Origin: Polaromonas sp.
GTDB lineage: Bacteria; Pseudomonadota; Gammaproteobacteria; Burkholderiales; Burkholderiaceae_C
Reading direction: 5' to 3'
Assembly (NCBI GenBank): GCA_013297865.1
Contig: JAAFIP010000002.1
Location: 1-64,000, forward strand
Length of the DNA: 64,000 nt
Shown piece after piece: positions 23,826 through 32,189 of this stretch. Each line of letters starts with the position of its first letter. Position 1 is the stretch's first letter. The notes below the pieces were generated by a model. It was given only the letters and a program-made list of their open reading frames with translations, made no database searches and was not told the DNA's origin. A program made the position numbers and the translations under genes.

Positions 23826-24542
23826 ATGCCTAGTTCAACATCAAAAACGGTAGTGGCATTGCGGCACCTTGCGTTCGAGGATCTGGGGCTGATTGAACCG
23901 TTACTGCTTCAAAGCGGATGGCATGTGCGCTACTATGACGTGGGTGTAGACGACCTGTCTGCACCGGAGATCCGTAACGCGAATCTGCTTGTTGTACTCG
24001 GTGGTCCTGTAGGCGCAGAAGACGACGATTTATACCCATTTCTGGCAGATGAAGTGCGCTTAATCAAAGAACGACTAGCCAGTCAAAAACCCATCTTGGG
24101 AATTTGCCTGGGTGCGCAACTAATGGCTCGTGCCTTGGGGGCTTCGGTCAAGCCAATGAGCCATAAGGAAATCGGCTATGCACCTGTCGAATTGACGGCA
24201 CCTGCCCGCAAATCACCACTCGTGCATATCGGCAACCAACCTGTTTTGCACTGGCATGGGGACCAGTTCTCAATGCCCCAGGGCCTGGAGAGCTTTGCCA
24301 GCACATCAGCATGTCCACATCAAGCTTTTCTGATCGGCTCACATGCCATGGCTTGGCAGTTTCATCTGGAGGTTGATGCCAGACGAATTGAGCAGTGGCT
24401 CATCGGTCATTGCGGCGAGCTTTCACAAACGGGCATTGACCGCCAGCAGTTGCGCGCAACGGCAAATTTGCATTCAGCAAAGTTAATAGAGATTCTTGCG
24501 CTGGTGATGCAAGATTGGTTGGCACTGAACGGACTGGCCTGA
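23826..24542 (+). CDS. Class I glutamine amidotransferase (GMP synthase-like)
   Basis: A 238-residue stand-alone amidotransferase domain. The nucleophile elbow ILGICLGAQLMARALG carries the catalytic Cys (near 99). LHWHGDQFSMP precedes the second half, and WQFHLEVDA carries the catalytic His-Glu. Such free GATase-1 proteins are often annotated as GMP synthase-like, but no synthetase partner is adjacent. It starts 2 bp after the ROF stop (ATG at 23826) and closes the operon. Confidence 0.85.
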   Translation: MPSSTSKTVVALRHLAFEDLGLIEPLLLQSGWHVRYYDVGVDDLSAPEIRNANLLVVLGGPVGAEDDDLYPFLADEVRLIKERLASQKPILGICLGAQLMARALGASVKPMSHKEIGYAPVELTAPARKSPLVHIGNQPVLHWHGDQFSMPQGLESFASTSACPHQAFLIGSHAMAWQFHLEVDARRIEQWLIGHCGELSQTGIDRQQLRATANLHSAKLIEILALVMQDWLALNGLA

Positions 24543-24556
24543 CCCATTGACCTAGC

Positions 24557-25978
24557 TCAGCGCTTCCAAAGCTGCGTTTTAGGTTTGAACTGACTCCAGG
24601 CAAACCAAAAGCTTTGCTGGCTTGTGATTTCCTTGCCCTCTGCGAAGGCACGCAAGCCGCCCGCTTGGCTAAGCACCTCCACCCCTGCCTGGCTGACCTT
24701 CTCGCCCGCAGCAAGCGCCAATTGCACGGCAGCGCGCGGGAATGCGATGGCTTGGCCTTGCGGGCTCGTCACCGCAAGCACCACCTCATGCACCGGCAGG
24801 CGTGGATCCACGTCGCCGACGGGAAAGATCGGGCCTTGATCATCGCGGCCACGCAACGGGTTCAGAGGATAGTTTCGTCCAATGCCGCCATCTTGTGCCA
24901 GCAAAGTGGTGTTGGGATGCGCCGCGCGCCAGGCACCCCACGTGGTGACGACCACCGTGGTTTGCGCCAGCGTGATGCCCGCTTTGCGCATAGCGCCAGA
25001 GCGCGCCTGACCCGTGAAAGTGTCAATCACCGAGCCGCTGCGCACGTCATACATCAGCTTATTGGAGCGCGACAACAGCCCCGAGGTGCGCAGCAATGGC
25101 TTGAAGCCTGGCACTTGATCGGTGAAATAGGCTTGCGCCGACAGGCACAGCGTGCAGTAAGGCATGCCGATTTGCCTGCCGCCCAGCGTGTCGTTCACCA
25201 TTTCATGAATTTCCATCATGTGCTTGGGATAGGCGCGCGCCTGTCCATTGACCACCACGCCAAACACAATCGCATCTTTGGAATACCAGTCGCCTTGCGC
25301 AGCCGGTGTAACCTTGGGCTGATCCAGCGCTGGAATGCAACCGCGTGGGCAAGCCTGTCCGCTGCTTGCATCAGGTCGATCGTCGATAAATACGCCGCCC
25401 CAGCCCACGTGCCGCCAGTCAATGATGGAGTCAGCGTCTGCAAAAAAGACAGCCCAGCGCGGCTCAATCAGCAAAAACAGATCGCGCTTTAGCTCGCGAT
25501 AACCCGGCGGCGCAGGAAGATCCCAGGCCAAGAGCCTGTCCCCCATCGCCGTGTAGGGATTGGCGGGCAACGCAGCACCTGTCAACTTTTCAAAGGCCGC
25601 CACTAGCGCGGGCTCATTGTCGCTGCCAGCCACGCGCAATAAATCAAACAGATACCACGCCAAGCGCGCATCACCCGAATCTGCAATGGCTTTCACGGCC
25701 GCGCCAGGAAACTGAGAATTTTTGAGACCCTGTGAGCCTTGCGCCAAGGCTTGCTTCAAAGCGGCCGAATAAGGCTTGGCCGCCAAGGCAGGGGCGGGTG
25801 GCAAGCTTTGCCTGTTTTTATCAAGCAAAGCGGCGCTCGTTGCCGTTTGCGCTTTGGCAGGCACCGTAACGACCAGCGCACATGCCAACAGCAAAAGGCC
25901 GATTTTGCAGACATGGCGAACCAGGCGAATCGCCCCATGGGGTTCAGCAATATCTGGGGCATGTGGGGTGAGGTGCAT
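24557..25978 (-). CDS. DUF3179 domain-containing exported protein
   Basis: A 473-residue protein with an N-terminal hydrophobic signal (residues ~25-43) and a C-terminal DUF3179 domain marked by DAIVFGVVVNGQARAYPKHMMEIHEMVND and YCTLCLSAQAYF (a Cys-x-x-Cys pair). Family members are periplasmic and of unknown activity. The start ATG at 25978 follows an AGGAG site. It faces the amidotransferase operon convergently and is downstream of the WYL regulator gene on the same strand, separated by 74 bp. Confidence 0.82.
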   Translation of the reverse strand: MHLTPHAPDIAEPHGAIRLVRHVCKIGLLLLACALVVTVPAKAQTATSAALLDKNRQSLPPAPALAAKPYSAALKQALAQGSQGLKNSQFPGAAVKAIADSGDARLAWYLFDLLRVAGSDNEPALVAAFEKLTGAALPANPYTAMGDRLLAWDLPAPPGYRELKRDLFLLIEPRWAVFFADADSIIDWRHVGWGGVFIDDRPDASSGQACPRGCIPALDQPKVTPAAQGDWYSKDAIVFGVVVNGQARAYPKHMMEIHEMVNDTLGGRQIGMPYCTLCLSAQAYFTDQVPGFKPLLRTSGLLSRSNKLMYDVRSGSVIDTFTGQARSGAMRKAGITLAQTTVVVTTWGAWRAAHPNTTLLAQDGGIGRNYPLNPLRGRDDQGPIFPVGDVDPRLPVHEVVLAVTSPQGQAIAFPRAAVQLALAAGEKVSQAGVEVLSQAGGLRAFAEGKEITSQQSFWFAWSQFKPKTQLWKR

Positions 25979-26052
25979 GCTTTACTCCTGATGCGAAGCC
26001 TTCCATCACGCAAGGTATCGATACATGTTTGGTCAGTTGGGGCATGGTTTTC

Positions 26053-27036
26053 TTACGCGTCCTTGCGGTCTGCATAGCGGGATAGGGTCTGGTCCAGCTC
26101 CGTGCGAATGGCCTCTTGCAGTACCTTGGGGCCTAGCACCACCAGCTGCGCGCCGTAGCCCATGAGTTGCCTGGCTCCAAGCTCCACAGATTCGATCGGC
26201 ATCAGATATTCCTTCCAGCCCAGCGGCAGGTCGGCCGAGAGCGGGCCTCGCACCGTAGGCGCGACCTGTACACGCGCGTTGTCCAGCCATTTCTGCCCAC
26301 GGGGTGACACGGCCACATGGGCAGTCAGTCGGTAGAGCTCTTTTTCAAAACGCTTGAGCGACTCGCTCCAGTGCGCGGCCAGATCGAAGCTGCGTGGCCG
26401 CTTGAAGCGCTGCTGCGTCAGCAACATGGCACGCACATTCGCCAGACGAAAGGTGAGCGGATCACCCTGGGGCAGCTGCCTTGCCACCAGATACCAGGCA
26501 CCCGCCTTGAGCACCAAGCCCAGCGGCTCAAGCTGCCGCTTGGACACTTTGCGCCAGCTTTCATACTGCACTTCGATGCGCAGGCCGTTCCACACCGCCT
26601 GCGCCGCCTCGCGTAAAACCGCGGGGGTTTCGGCGCTGCGGTACCAGTCAACCGGGTCAATATGCAGGCGGCTGGACACGCGGTCTGCCTGCTCGCGCCA
26701 CTGCGCTGGCAGGCTGGCCACCATTTTGAGCCGTGCAGACACCGCGGCCGCGCCCAGTCCCAGCTCGGTGGCAGGGCCAGGCAAGCCGCCCAGAAAAAGC
26801 GCCTGCACCTCGGGCTCGGTCAAGCCCGTCAGCTCAGTGCTCCAGCCTTCGCGCAGCTGAAAGCCACCCAGCCGGCCACGGTCGCCCCACAAAGGCACCC
26901 CTGCGGCAGACAGCTGGTCCATATCGCGCAGGATGGTGCGTTCAGACACCTCCAGCACCTGCGCCAGCGCAGCCGCGCTCATGCGGCCACGCGCTTGCAG
27001 CATCATCATGATCGAGAGCAGGCGGCTGGCTTTCAT
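26053..27036 (-). CDS. WYL-domain transcriptional regulator (YafY family)
   Basis: A 327-residue regulator: an N-terminal DeoR-type helix-turn-helix (RLLSIMMMLQARGRMSAAALAQVLEVSERTILRDMDQLSAAGVPLWGDRGRLGGF) and a central WYL domain (WRKVSKRQLEPLGLVLKAGAWYLVARQ), which usually binds a nucleic-acid or nucleotide ligand. It is divergent from the LysE-type exporter with a clear dyad between them, so it probably represses itself and that gene. Confidence 0.92.
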   Translation of the reverse strand: MKASRLLSIMMMLQARGRMSAAALAQVLEVSERTILRDMDQLSAAGVPLWGDRGRLGGFQLREGWSTELTGLTEPEVQALFLGGLPGPATELGLGAAAVSARLKMVASLPAQWREQADRVSSRLHIDPVDWYRSAETPAVLREAAQAVWNGLRIEVQYESWRKVSKRQLEPLGLVLKAGAWYLVARQLPQGDPLTFRLANVRAMLLTQQRFKRPRSFDLAAHWSESLKRFEKELYRLTAHVAVSPRGQKWLDNARVQVAPTVRGPLSADLPLGWKEYLMPIESVELGARQLMGYGAQLVVLGPKVLQEAIRTELDQTLSRYADRKDA

Positions 27037-27058
27037 GGCAGAAGTTTATCTTTAATAC

Positions 27059-27075
27059 ATGACATAAGGTGTCAT
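27059..27075. promoter_or_regulatory. Operator-like dyad ATGACA-N5-TGTCAT
   Basis: Exact 6-bp inverted arms, ATGACA (27059-27064) and TGTCAT (27070-27075), lie in the 95-bp space between the WYL regulator and the LysE-family gene. This is the only conspicuous dyad there and the natural candidate for the WYL regulator's own site. Confidence 0.55.
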
Positions 27076-27131
27076 ATTTATGCATCTACCATGCCCATCA
27101 TGTTTGATTTTCAACGGATTGGAGCATCACC

Positions 27132-27779
27132 ATGGACCCACTTGCCATGAACCAGACCCACCATCTGTGGCTGTATTTTGTATTGGTCGCGGGCATTGTG
27201 GCCGTGCCTGGCATGGAGATGGCTTATGCCCTGTCCAGCACTTTGGTCAACGGGCGTCGGTCGGGTTTTGCAGCGGTAGCTGGCAGCGTGACTGGCGGGC
27301 TGGCGCATGTGGCCATGAGCTCGCTGGGCATCGGCCTGCTGCTGCAGTACATGCCGCTGGCCTTTAACGCACTGCTGCTGGCAGGCGCGCTGTATGTGGG
27401 CTGGATGGGCTACAGCATGTGCACATCACCCGGGGCTTTGCAGCAGGTTGGGCACAGCGAGCGCCAGACAGTGCGAGAAACTTTTCTGCGCGCGCTGATG
27501 ACCTGTCTGCTCAACCCCAAGGCCTATGTCTTCATGCTGGCCGTGTTTCCCCAGTTCATCAAGCCGCAATACGGATCACTGGTCCTGCAATCCATCGTCC
27601 TGTGGCTGCTGGGCGCACTGGCGCAAATCGCCATCTACGGACTGGTGGTGCTGACGGCCTTGCGCTTTACCGGATGGCTGAGCCAGAGCGAAGGCCACCA
27701 AAAGCGCGTAGCCCAGGCCGTGGGGCTGCTGATGATCGCCACGGCATTGTGGACCTTGGTGACGGGTTGGGCGATGTGA
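27132..27779 (+). CDS. LysE/RhtB-family exporter
   Basis: A 215-residue inner-membrane protein with six hydrophobic segments and the LysE family pattern: VAGIVAVPGMEMAYALSSTLVNGRRSGFAAVAGSVTGG near the N-terminus, then ALLLAGALYVGWMGYSM, then LMTCLLNPKAYVFMLAVFPQFI. Family members export amino acids or related small molecules. GGAG precedes the ATG at 27132. The divergent WYL regulator is the likely controller. The substrate is not identifiable. Confidence 0.9.
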   Translation: MDPLAMNQTHHLWLYFVLVAGIVAVPGMEMAYALSSTLVNGRRSGFAAVAGSVTGGLAHVAMSSLGIGLLLQYMPLAFNALLLAGALYVGWMGYSMCTSPGALQQVGHSERQTVRETFLRALMTCLLNPKAYVFMLAVFPQFIKPQYGSLVLQSIVLWLLGALAQIAIYGLVVLTALRFTGWLSQSEGHQKRVAQAVGLLMIATALWTLVTGWAM

Positions 27780-27780
27780 T

Positions 27781-28836
27781 TCAGGAGCTGGTGCCAGGCA
27801 GCAGTTGCTGGGCCAGTTTCATGACCGACAGCGGGGCGCTGCCTTCGGCTTTGTTGTTGATCGTCACCAGCGCCTGCTGGCCAGCTGCTGTGGTGCCCTG
27901 GATGACCTTGGCCAGCACCTGGCGGGTTTGCGGGTCTTCGTCGACCAGCTTGTCAAACGGCGCATACTGGTCTTTGGCTGCCTGGTAGCCAAAGCGGCCG
28001 TGCTTGCGGTGCAGGTTCCAGCGGCACACCAGCGGGCCGGGCCACAGGGCACGCAGGATGGGCAGCTGGTCTTCGATCGGTGGCAGCTTGCTGTGCAGGC
28101 CCAGGCAGTAGGTGGCGCCTGCCTCACGCAGTGTGCGCACCAGCGCCTCGCGCATATGCGGGGCCAGCAGCTCGGTATTGCGGATTTCTACCGCAATGAT
28201 GGCCTCTGGCGCTGCGTTTTTGATAGCTGCCTGCGCGATTAAAACCTGGGCCAGTGCATCAAACAGCTTGTAGTCACGCTGCAGCCACTGTGCGGGCAGC
28301 GGGCTGATCTGCAGCACCAGCGCGCCTGTCTTGCGGCCCATGCCTTCGGCCAGTGGCTCTACGCAGGCCGTGCGCATGAGCTCGGGGCTGAGAAAATGCG
28401 GGTTGGGCTGCAGGCCCTTGCCTGCATCGTCGCCATCGGCCTGACGAATCAGCGCGTCGCTCACCAGGCTGGGCACCTTGACCACAAAACGGAAATCATC
28501 AGGCACCTGCTGCGCCAGGGCGGCATACTGCGCGGCGGTCATGGGGCGGTAGAACGCGCGGTCCAGGCTCACGGTGCGCAGCAGCGGGTGCGCCGCATAG
28601 GCAGGCAAGCCGTGTTTGGACAGTACGGTTTCAGCATAGGGCTCGTCCCACACCAGGCCAGCCCAGCCTGGAAAATACCACGACGATGTGCCCAGGCGCA
28701 GCTGCGGCGGCAACTGTACAGCCAGCGATTGGTGCAACCCATCAGGCGCTACAGGGCTGACATGTGCAGGCTTGGTTTTCTCACGCGCAGCGGATTTGTC
28801 GTCACTGGGCAGCGCATCGCCAAACAGATCAAGCAT
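27781..28836 (-). CDS. DUF72 family protein
   Basis: A 351-residue TIM-barrel-like protein of the DUF72 (YecE) family. Its signature starts with LRLGTSSWYFPGWAGLVWDE, continues with FYRPMTAAQYAALAQQVPDDFRFVVKVP, and ends with a segment carrying VTINNKAEGSAPLSVMKLAQQL. Function is not established. It follows the histidine phosphatase gene by 12 bp on the same strand and converges with the LysE gene (stops 1 bp apart). Confidence 0.88.
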   Translation of the reverse strand: MLDLFGDALPSDDKSAAREKTKPAHVSPVAPDGLHQSLAVQLPPQLRLGTSSWYFPGWAGLVWDEPYAETVLSKHGLPAYAAHPLLRTVSLDRAFYRPMTAAQYAALAQQVPDDFRFVVKVPSLVSDALIRQADGDDAGKGLQPNPHFLSPELMRTACVEPLAEGMGRKTGALVLQISPLPAQWLQRDYKLFDALAQVLIAQAAIKNAAPEAIIAVEIRNTELLAPHMREALVRTLREAGATYCLGLHSKLPPIEDQLPILRALWPGPLVCRWNLHRKHGRFGYQAAKDQYAPFDKLVDEDPQTRQVLAKVIQGTTAAGQQALVTINNKAEGSAPLSVMKLAQQLLPGTSS

Positions 28837-28848
28837 GCTGTGGTCAAC

Positions 28849-29463
28849 TCAAGCTGTAGCGATGCGTCCCAGCACACGCGGCGCCAGCTTGGAGTCTGTG
28901 CCCAGGCCTTTGACGATCAGTATTTCACCCTCGGCCACGCCTTCGCCCGTGATGTCCTGGATGTTGAACATATGCGTCACCATCACCAGATTGGCTGCGC
29001 GTCCGCTGTTACTTGCGGCGTAGGTGTTGATTTGCTGGCGCACGGCCTCGGTGTTGCGGATGCGCTGCTCGGGCGACGACTGTGTGGGTGAGCTCAGGCT
29101 TGCCTGCGGGGTCACCTTGTCGCTGCCAAAAGCCAGCTGGGCGGTGTCAATACAGCGGCACCACTGCGAGCTCAGCACCTGGCCGATCAGCACCTGCCGG
29201 CTGCGCAGCAGCTCGCCCAGTCGCCGGGCCTGCTGGCGGCCTTCTTCGCTCAAATTGCGCTGCGTGCTGCAGTCATCGAGCTTGAAACCCGGTGGGTCAA
29301 AGGTGCCTGGTGCAAACGCATGGCGAATCAGCAGCACATGCCCGCCGCTGCGCAGTGCTTTCCACAGGGCAGGCGTAGACATGGCTTCATTGACGCCGAG
29401 TGCAGGCAAGGCTCCTGTGGCCAGGCAGAGGGCGAATGCACGGCGTTGGAGAAGGTGGGCCAT
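28849..29463 (-). CDS. Histidine phosphatase superfamily protein
   Basis: A 204-residue protein with an N-terminal signal peptide (MAHLLQRRAFALCLATGALPALG). It contains the phosphatase motif LLIRHAFAPGTFDPPG, with the Arg-His nucleophile in place of the classic RHG, and a downstream VMVTHMFNIQDITG carrying the second catalytic His. It is probably periplasmic; the substrate is unknown. It sits upstream of the DUF72 gene, probably in one transcript. Confidence 0.85.
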   Translation of the reverse strand: MAHLLQRRAFALCLATGALPALGVNEAMSTPALWKALRSGGHVLLIRHAFAPGTFDPPGFKLDDCSTQRNLSEEGRQQARRLGELLRSRQVLIGQVLSSQWCRCIDTAQLAFGSDKVTPQASLSSPTQSSPEQRIRNTEAVRQQINTYAASNSGRAANLVMVTHMFNIQDITGEGVAEGEILIVKGLGTDSKLAPRVLGRIATA

Positions 29464-29539
29464 GCCTGCATTGTAGGCAGGCCCTTGGAATTGCGCTGCT
29501 GTGGGGTAATCAGGCCAGCGCTTGGCAAGCCTTGTGGTT

Positions 29540-31222
29540 TCAGGCGGTAAATTCGGTGATCAGTTGCCCCGCAGCAGGCGCTGCAGCCAGCAGCCCCTGC
29601 GCATCGGCCACCTGCTGGCCATTGACCCAGACGCTATGCACGCCCACGGCGGCGGTGGTCAGGCGCGGCGCGCCACCGGGCAGGTCATTCACGCGCTGCT
29701 TGGGGCCGCGGCCCACGGTGGCCGGGTCAAACACCAGCAGATCCGCCGCATAGCCCGGTGCCAGACGGCCACGGCCCTGCAAACCCAAGATACCGGCCGG
29801 CACGCTGGTGAGCTGGCGCACCGCTTCTGGCAGCGACATGGCAGCGCGCTCGCGCGCCCAGTGGCCCATCAGGTGCAGGCCAAAACCTGCGTCGTTGAAA
29901 AAGGTCAGGTGCGCGCCCGCGTCACTCAGGCTGACAATGCTGTGCGGATGGTTCAGCATCTGGGCCACGGCCTCTTCGTTGCTGTTGAGCAGCATGGCCG
30001 TGAAGACGGTGTGCAGGTCTTCCTGTAGCGCGATGTCCAGCATCAAGTCCAGCGGGTCTTTGCCCAGGGACGCGGCCAGTTGGCCAAACGGTTTTTGCTC
30101 CAGCGCGCGGTAGGTGTCGCTGGCCGCCTCGGTGATGTGCAGCTGGTCCCACTCGCCGTTGAACAGGCGAAAGGTAGCAGGCGCGGCCAGCTCGGCGCGC
30201 ACTGCGTTGCGAAACTCTGCGCTGCCCAGCACGGCCTTGAGCGCGTCGCCGCTCTTGCCTAGCGCGCTTTGCCAGGCCTGCAGGCCTTCAACCGGGTAAG
30301 GCGAGAGCAGGGTGAAGTCCATCGACAGCGGGCAGCAGCTGACCTGGCCAATCAGTTTGCGACCACGCGCATTGGCCGCAGCGATGGCGTCCAGGTCGTT
30401 GAACACGGCGCGCGGATTGGTGTTGTTGTGCAGCAGGGCCGCAATCATCACGGGCCGCCCGCTTTGCGCACTCATGTCTTCCAGAAAAGGCACGGGCATA
30501 TGGCCGCCTTTGGTGACCATGTAGACGCCTTTGCCTGCCTCGCCCATGGCCTGGATGAGGGCCATGTGCTCGGCATCGCTCGCCAGGCGCGAGGGCATGG
30601 GCTTGCCACCCTCGCCGTTGTGGGCGGGGCTGGTGGAGCTGGCCAGGCCCACGGCACCGGCGCGCATGGCCTGGCGCACGATCTGCGCCATCTGCTCTAT
30701 CTCGTCGGTGCTGGCTGCGCGCTCGGCTGCGTCTGGGCCCATCACATAGGTGCGCACGCTGCTGTGGCCAATATAGGCCGCGATGTTGGCCACGCTGCCT
30801 TTGCGGCGCAGCAGGGCCAGGTATTCAGGGAAGGTCTCAAAGCCCCAGTCAATGCCTTGCTGCAGCACCGATAGCGACATGCCTTCGACCTGCGTGAGGT
30901 TGCGCATGGTGATGTCGCGGTGCGCGGGCTTGCAGGGCGCAATCGCAAAGCCGCAGTTGCCAATCACCGCAGTCGTCACGCCCAGCGCGGGCGAGGGCCG
31001 CAGGCTGCTGTCCCAGGTGATCTGCGCATCAAAATGCGTGTGGCTGTCGATGATGCCGGGCATCAAAGCCAAGCCTGCGCAGTCCACGCTGCGCGCAGAG
31101 TGCACCTTGAGGCCTGGGCCCATGGCCTGGATCAGGCCGCCCTGGATGGCCACATCCTGCACGCTGGGCGCGCTGCCCAGGCCGTCATGCACCATGGCGT
31201 TGCGAAAGACGATGTCTGCCAT
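29540..31222 (-). CDS. N-acyl-D-amino-acid deacylase-like amidohydrolase
   Basis: A 560-residue metal-dependent amidohydrolase of the D-aminoacylase family. Evidence: GLALMPGIIDSHTHFDAQITWD (first metal ligands HTHFD near residue 63), AVIGNCGFAIAP, YIGHSSVR, VSLSDAGAHLTFFND and the C-terminal GYAADLLVFDPATV. Such enzymes cleave the acyl amide of N-acyl-D-amino acids. The ATG at 31222 overlaps the TGA of the upstream dehydrogenase by one base, so it is translated as the last gene of the GntR-headed operon. Confidence 0.88.
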   Translation of the reverse strand: MADIVFRNAMVHDGLGSAPSVQDVAIQGGLIQAMGPGLKVHSARSVDCAGLALMPGIIDSHTHFDAQITWDSSLRPSPALGVTTAVIGNCGFAIAPCKPAHRDITMRNLTQVEGMSLSVLQQGIDWGFETFPEYLALLRRKGSVANIAAYIGHSSVRTYVMGPDAAERAASTDEIEQMAQIVRQAMRAGAVGLASSTSPAHNGEGGKPMPSRLASDAEHMALIQAMGEAGKGVYMVTKGGHMPVPFLEDMSAQSGRPVMIAALLHNNTNPRAVFNDLDAIAAANARGRKLIGQVSCCPLSMDFTLLSPYPVEGLQAWQSALGKSGDALKAVLGSAEFRNAVRAELAAPATFRLFNGEWDQLHITEAASDTYRALEQKPFGQLAASLGKDPLDLMLDIALQEDLHTVFTAMLLNSNEEAVAQMLNHPHSIVSLSDAGAHLTFFNDAGFGLHLMGHWARERAAMSLPEAVRQLTSVPAGILGLQGRGRLAPGYAADLLVFDPATVGRGPKQRVNDLPGGAPRLTTAAVGVHSVWVNGQQVADAQGLLAAAPAAGQLITEFTA

Positions 31223-32091
31223 CACTGCATCCCGTTGCGGCTGGCCAGTTCGACAAACAGGCCGCTGTGGTCCAGCTCGCCCAGACCGTGCTCTACCGCC
31301 TGAGCGTAGAGCTGTTCAAACAGGGTGGTAATCGGTGCATCCATGCTGGTTTCCTGTGCGGTGTCCAGCGCATTGCGAATGTCCTTGAGCTGGATCGCCA
31401 GGCGACCGCGCGGTGCAAAGTCGCGCTTGACCATGCGCTCGCCATGCAGCTGCAAAATGCGGCTGTCGGCAAAGCCGCCGGTGATGGCCTCGCGCACCTT
31501 GCCCATGTCTGCGCCGCCACGCTCGCACAGCAGCAGCGCCTCGGCTACCGCGCCGATGGTGATACCCACAATCATCTGGTTGGCCAGCTTGGCCAGCTGA
31601 CCCGAGCCGTGCGGGCCCACATGGGTGCTGCGGCCAAACACCTTGAGCAGCTCTTGCGCGCGCGCAAAATCCTCTGCCTTGCCACCTGCCATCATCACCA
31701 AGGTGCCGCCTTCGGCGCCCACCGTGCCGCCCGAGACGGGGCAGTCGATATGCTGGATACCCAATGCGTTGAGGCGCGCAGCATGGTCGCGCGCCTCGCG
31801 CGGCTTGGTGCTGGCCATGTCGATCACCAGTGTGCCCTGCGCCATTGCCTGCGCTACGCCCTGGTTGAACAGCACATCGCCCATGACTGCGCCGTTTTCC
31901 AGCATGCCGATTACGCACTGCGCGCCTTGCACCGCCTGCGCTGCGCTGTCAAACACCTGCGCGCCAAAAGGCTGCAGGCGATCGGCCTTGTCGCGGCTGC
32001 GGTTCCAGGCCTGCACCGTGTGGCCTGCCTGCGCCAGACGGCGCGCCATGGGGTAGCCCATAAGTCCAATACCTAATACAGCAACTTTCAT
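31222..32091 (-). CDS. NAD(P)-dependent beta-hydroxyacid dehydrogenase (GarR/HIBADH family)
   Basis: A 289-residue enzyme with KVAVLGIGLMGYPMARRLAQAG (Rossmann loop), IDCPVSGGTVGAEGGTLVMMAGG (substrate-binding DxPxSGG) and GSGQLAKLANQMIVGITIGAVAEAL with the catalytic Lys. It oxidises or reduces a short beta-hydroxy acid such as tartronate semialdehyde or 3-hydroxyisobutyrate. Coupled to the deacylase gene behind it and separated from the SAF oxidoreductase gene by repeat copy 5. Confidence 0.9.
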   Translation of the reverse strand: MKVAVLGIGLMGYPMARRLAQAGHTVQAWNRSRDKADRLQPFGAQVFDSAAQAVQGAQCVIGMLENGAVMGDVLFNQGVAQAMAQGTLVIDMASTKPREARDHAARLNALGIQHIDCPVSGGTVGAEGGTLVMMAGGKAEDFARAQELLKVFGRSTHVGPHGSGQLAKLANQMIVGITIGAVAEALLLCERGGADMGKVREAITGGFADSRILQLHGERMVKRDFAPRGRLAIQLKDIRNALDTAQETSMDAPITTLFEQLYAQAVEHGLGELDHSGLFVELASRNGMQ

Positions 32092-32106
32092 GAGAGATCC
32101 TATTTA

Positions 32107-32154
32107 CTATAAATTTAATAGCTGCTCCCGCGGCTTTTTATTGGCCTGGAGGGC
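32107..32154 (-). repeat. Dispersed repeat copy 5
   Basis: An inverted and somewhat diverged copy. The core GCTGCTCCCGCGGC is followed by TTTTTATTGGCCTGGAGG where other copies have ATATTCTATTGGCC. It lies within the GntR operon, in the 98-bp space between the dehydrogenase and the SAF oxidoreductase genes. Confidence 0.75.
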
Positions 32155-32189
32155 TATTTGATTGATAAAAATGCATCTGACAACGATGG

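Noticed and set aside
28219-28256. A possible degenerate dispersed-repeat copy (GATAGCTGCCTGCGCGATTA) in the DUF72 gene
   Set aside because: Only about a dozen bases match and the flanks lack the GGCC and CTAT/ATAG parts; chance similarity is likely.
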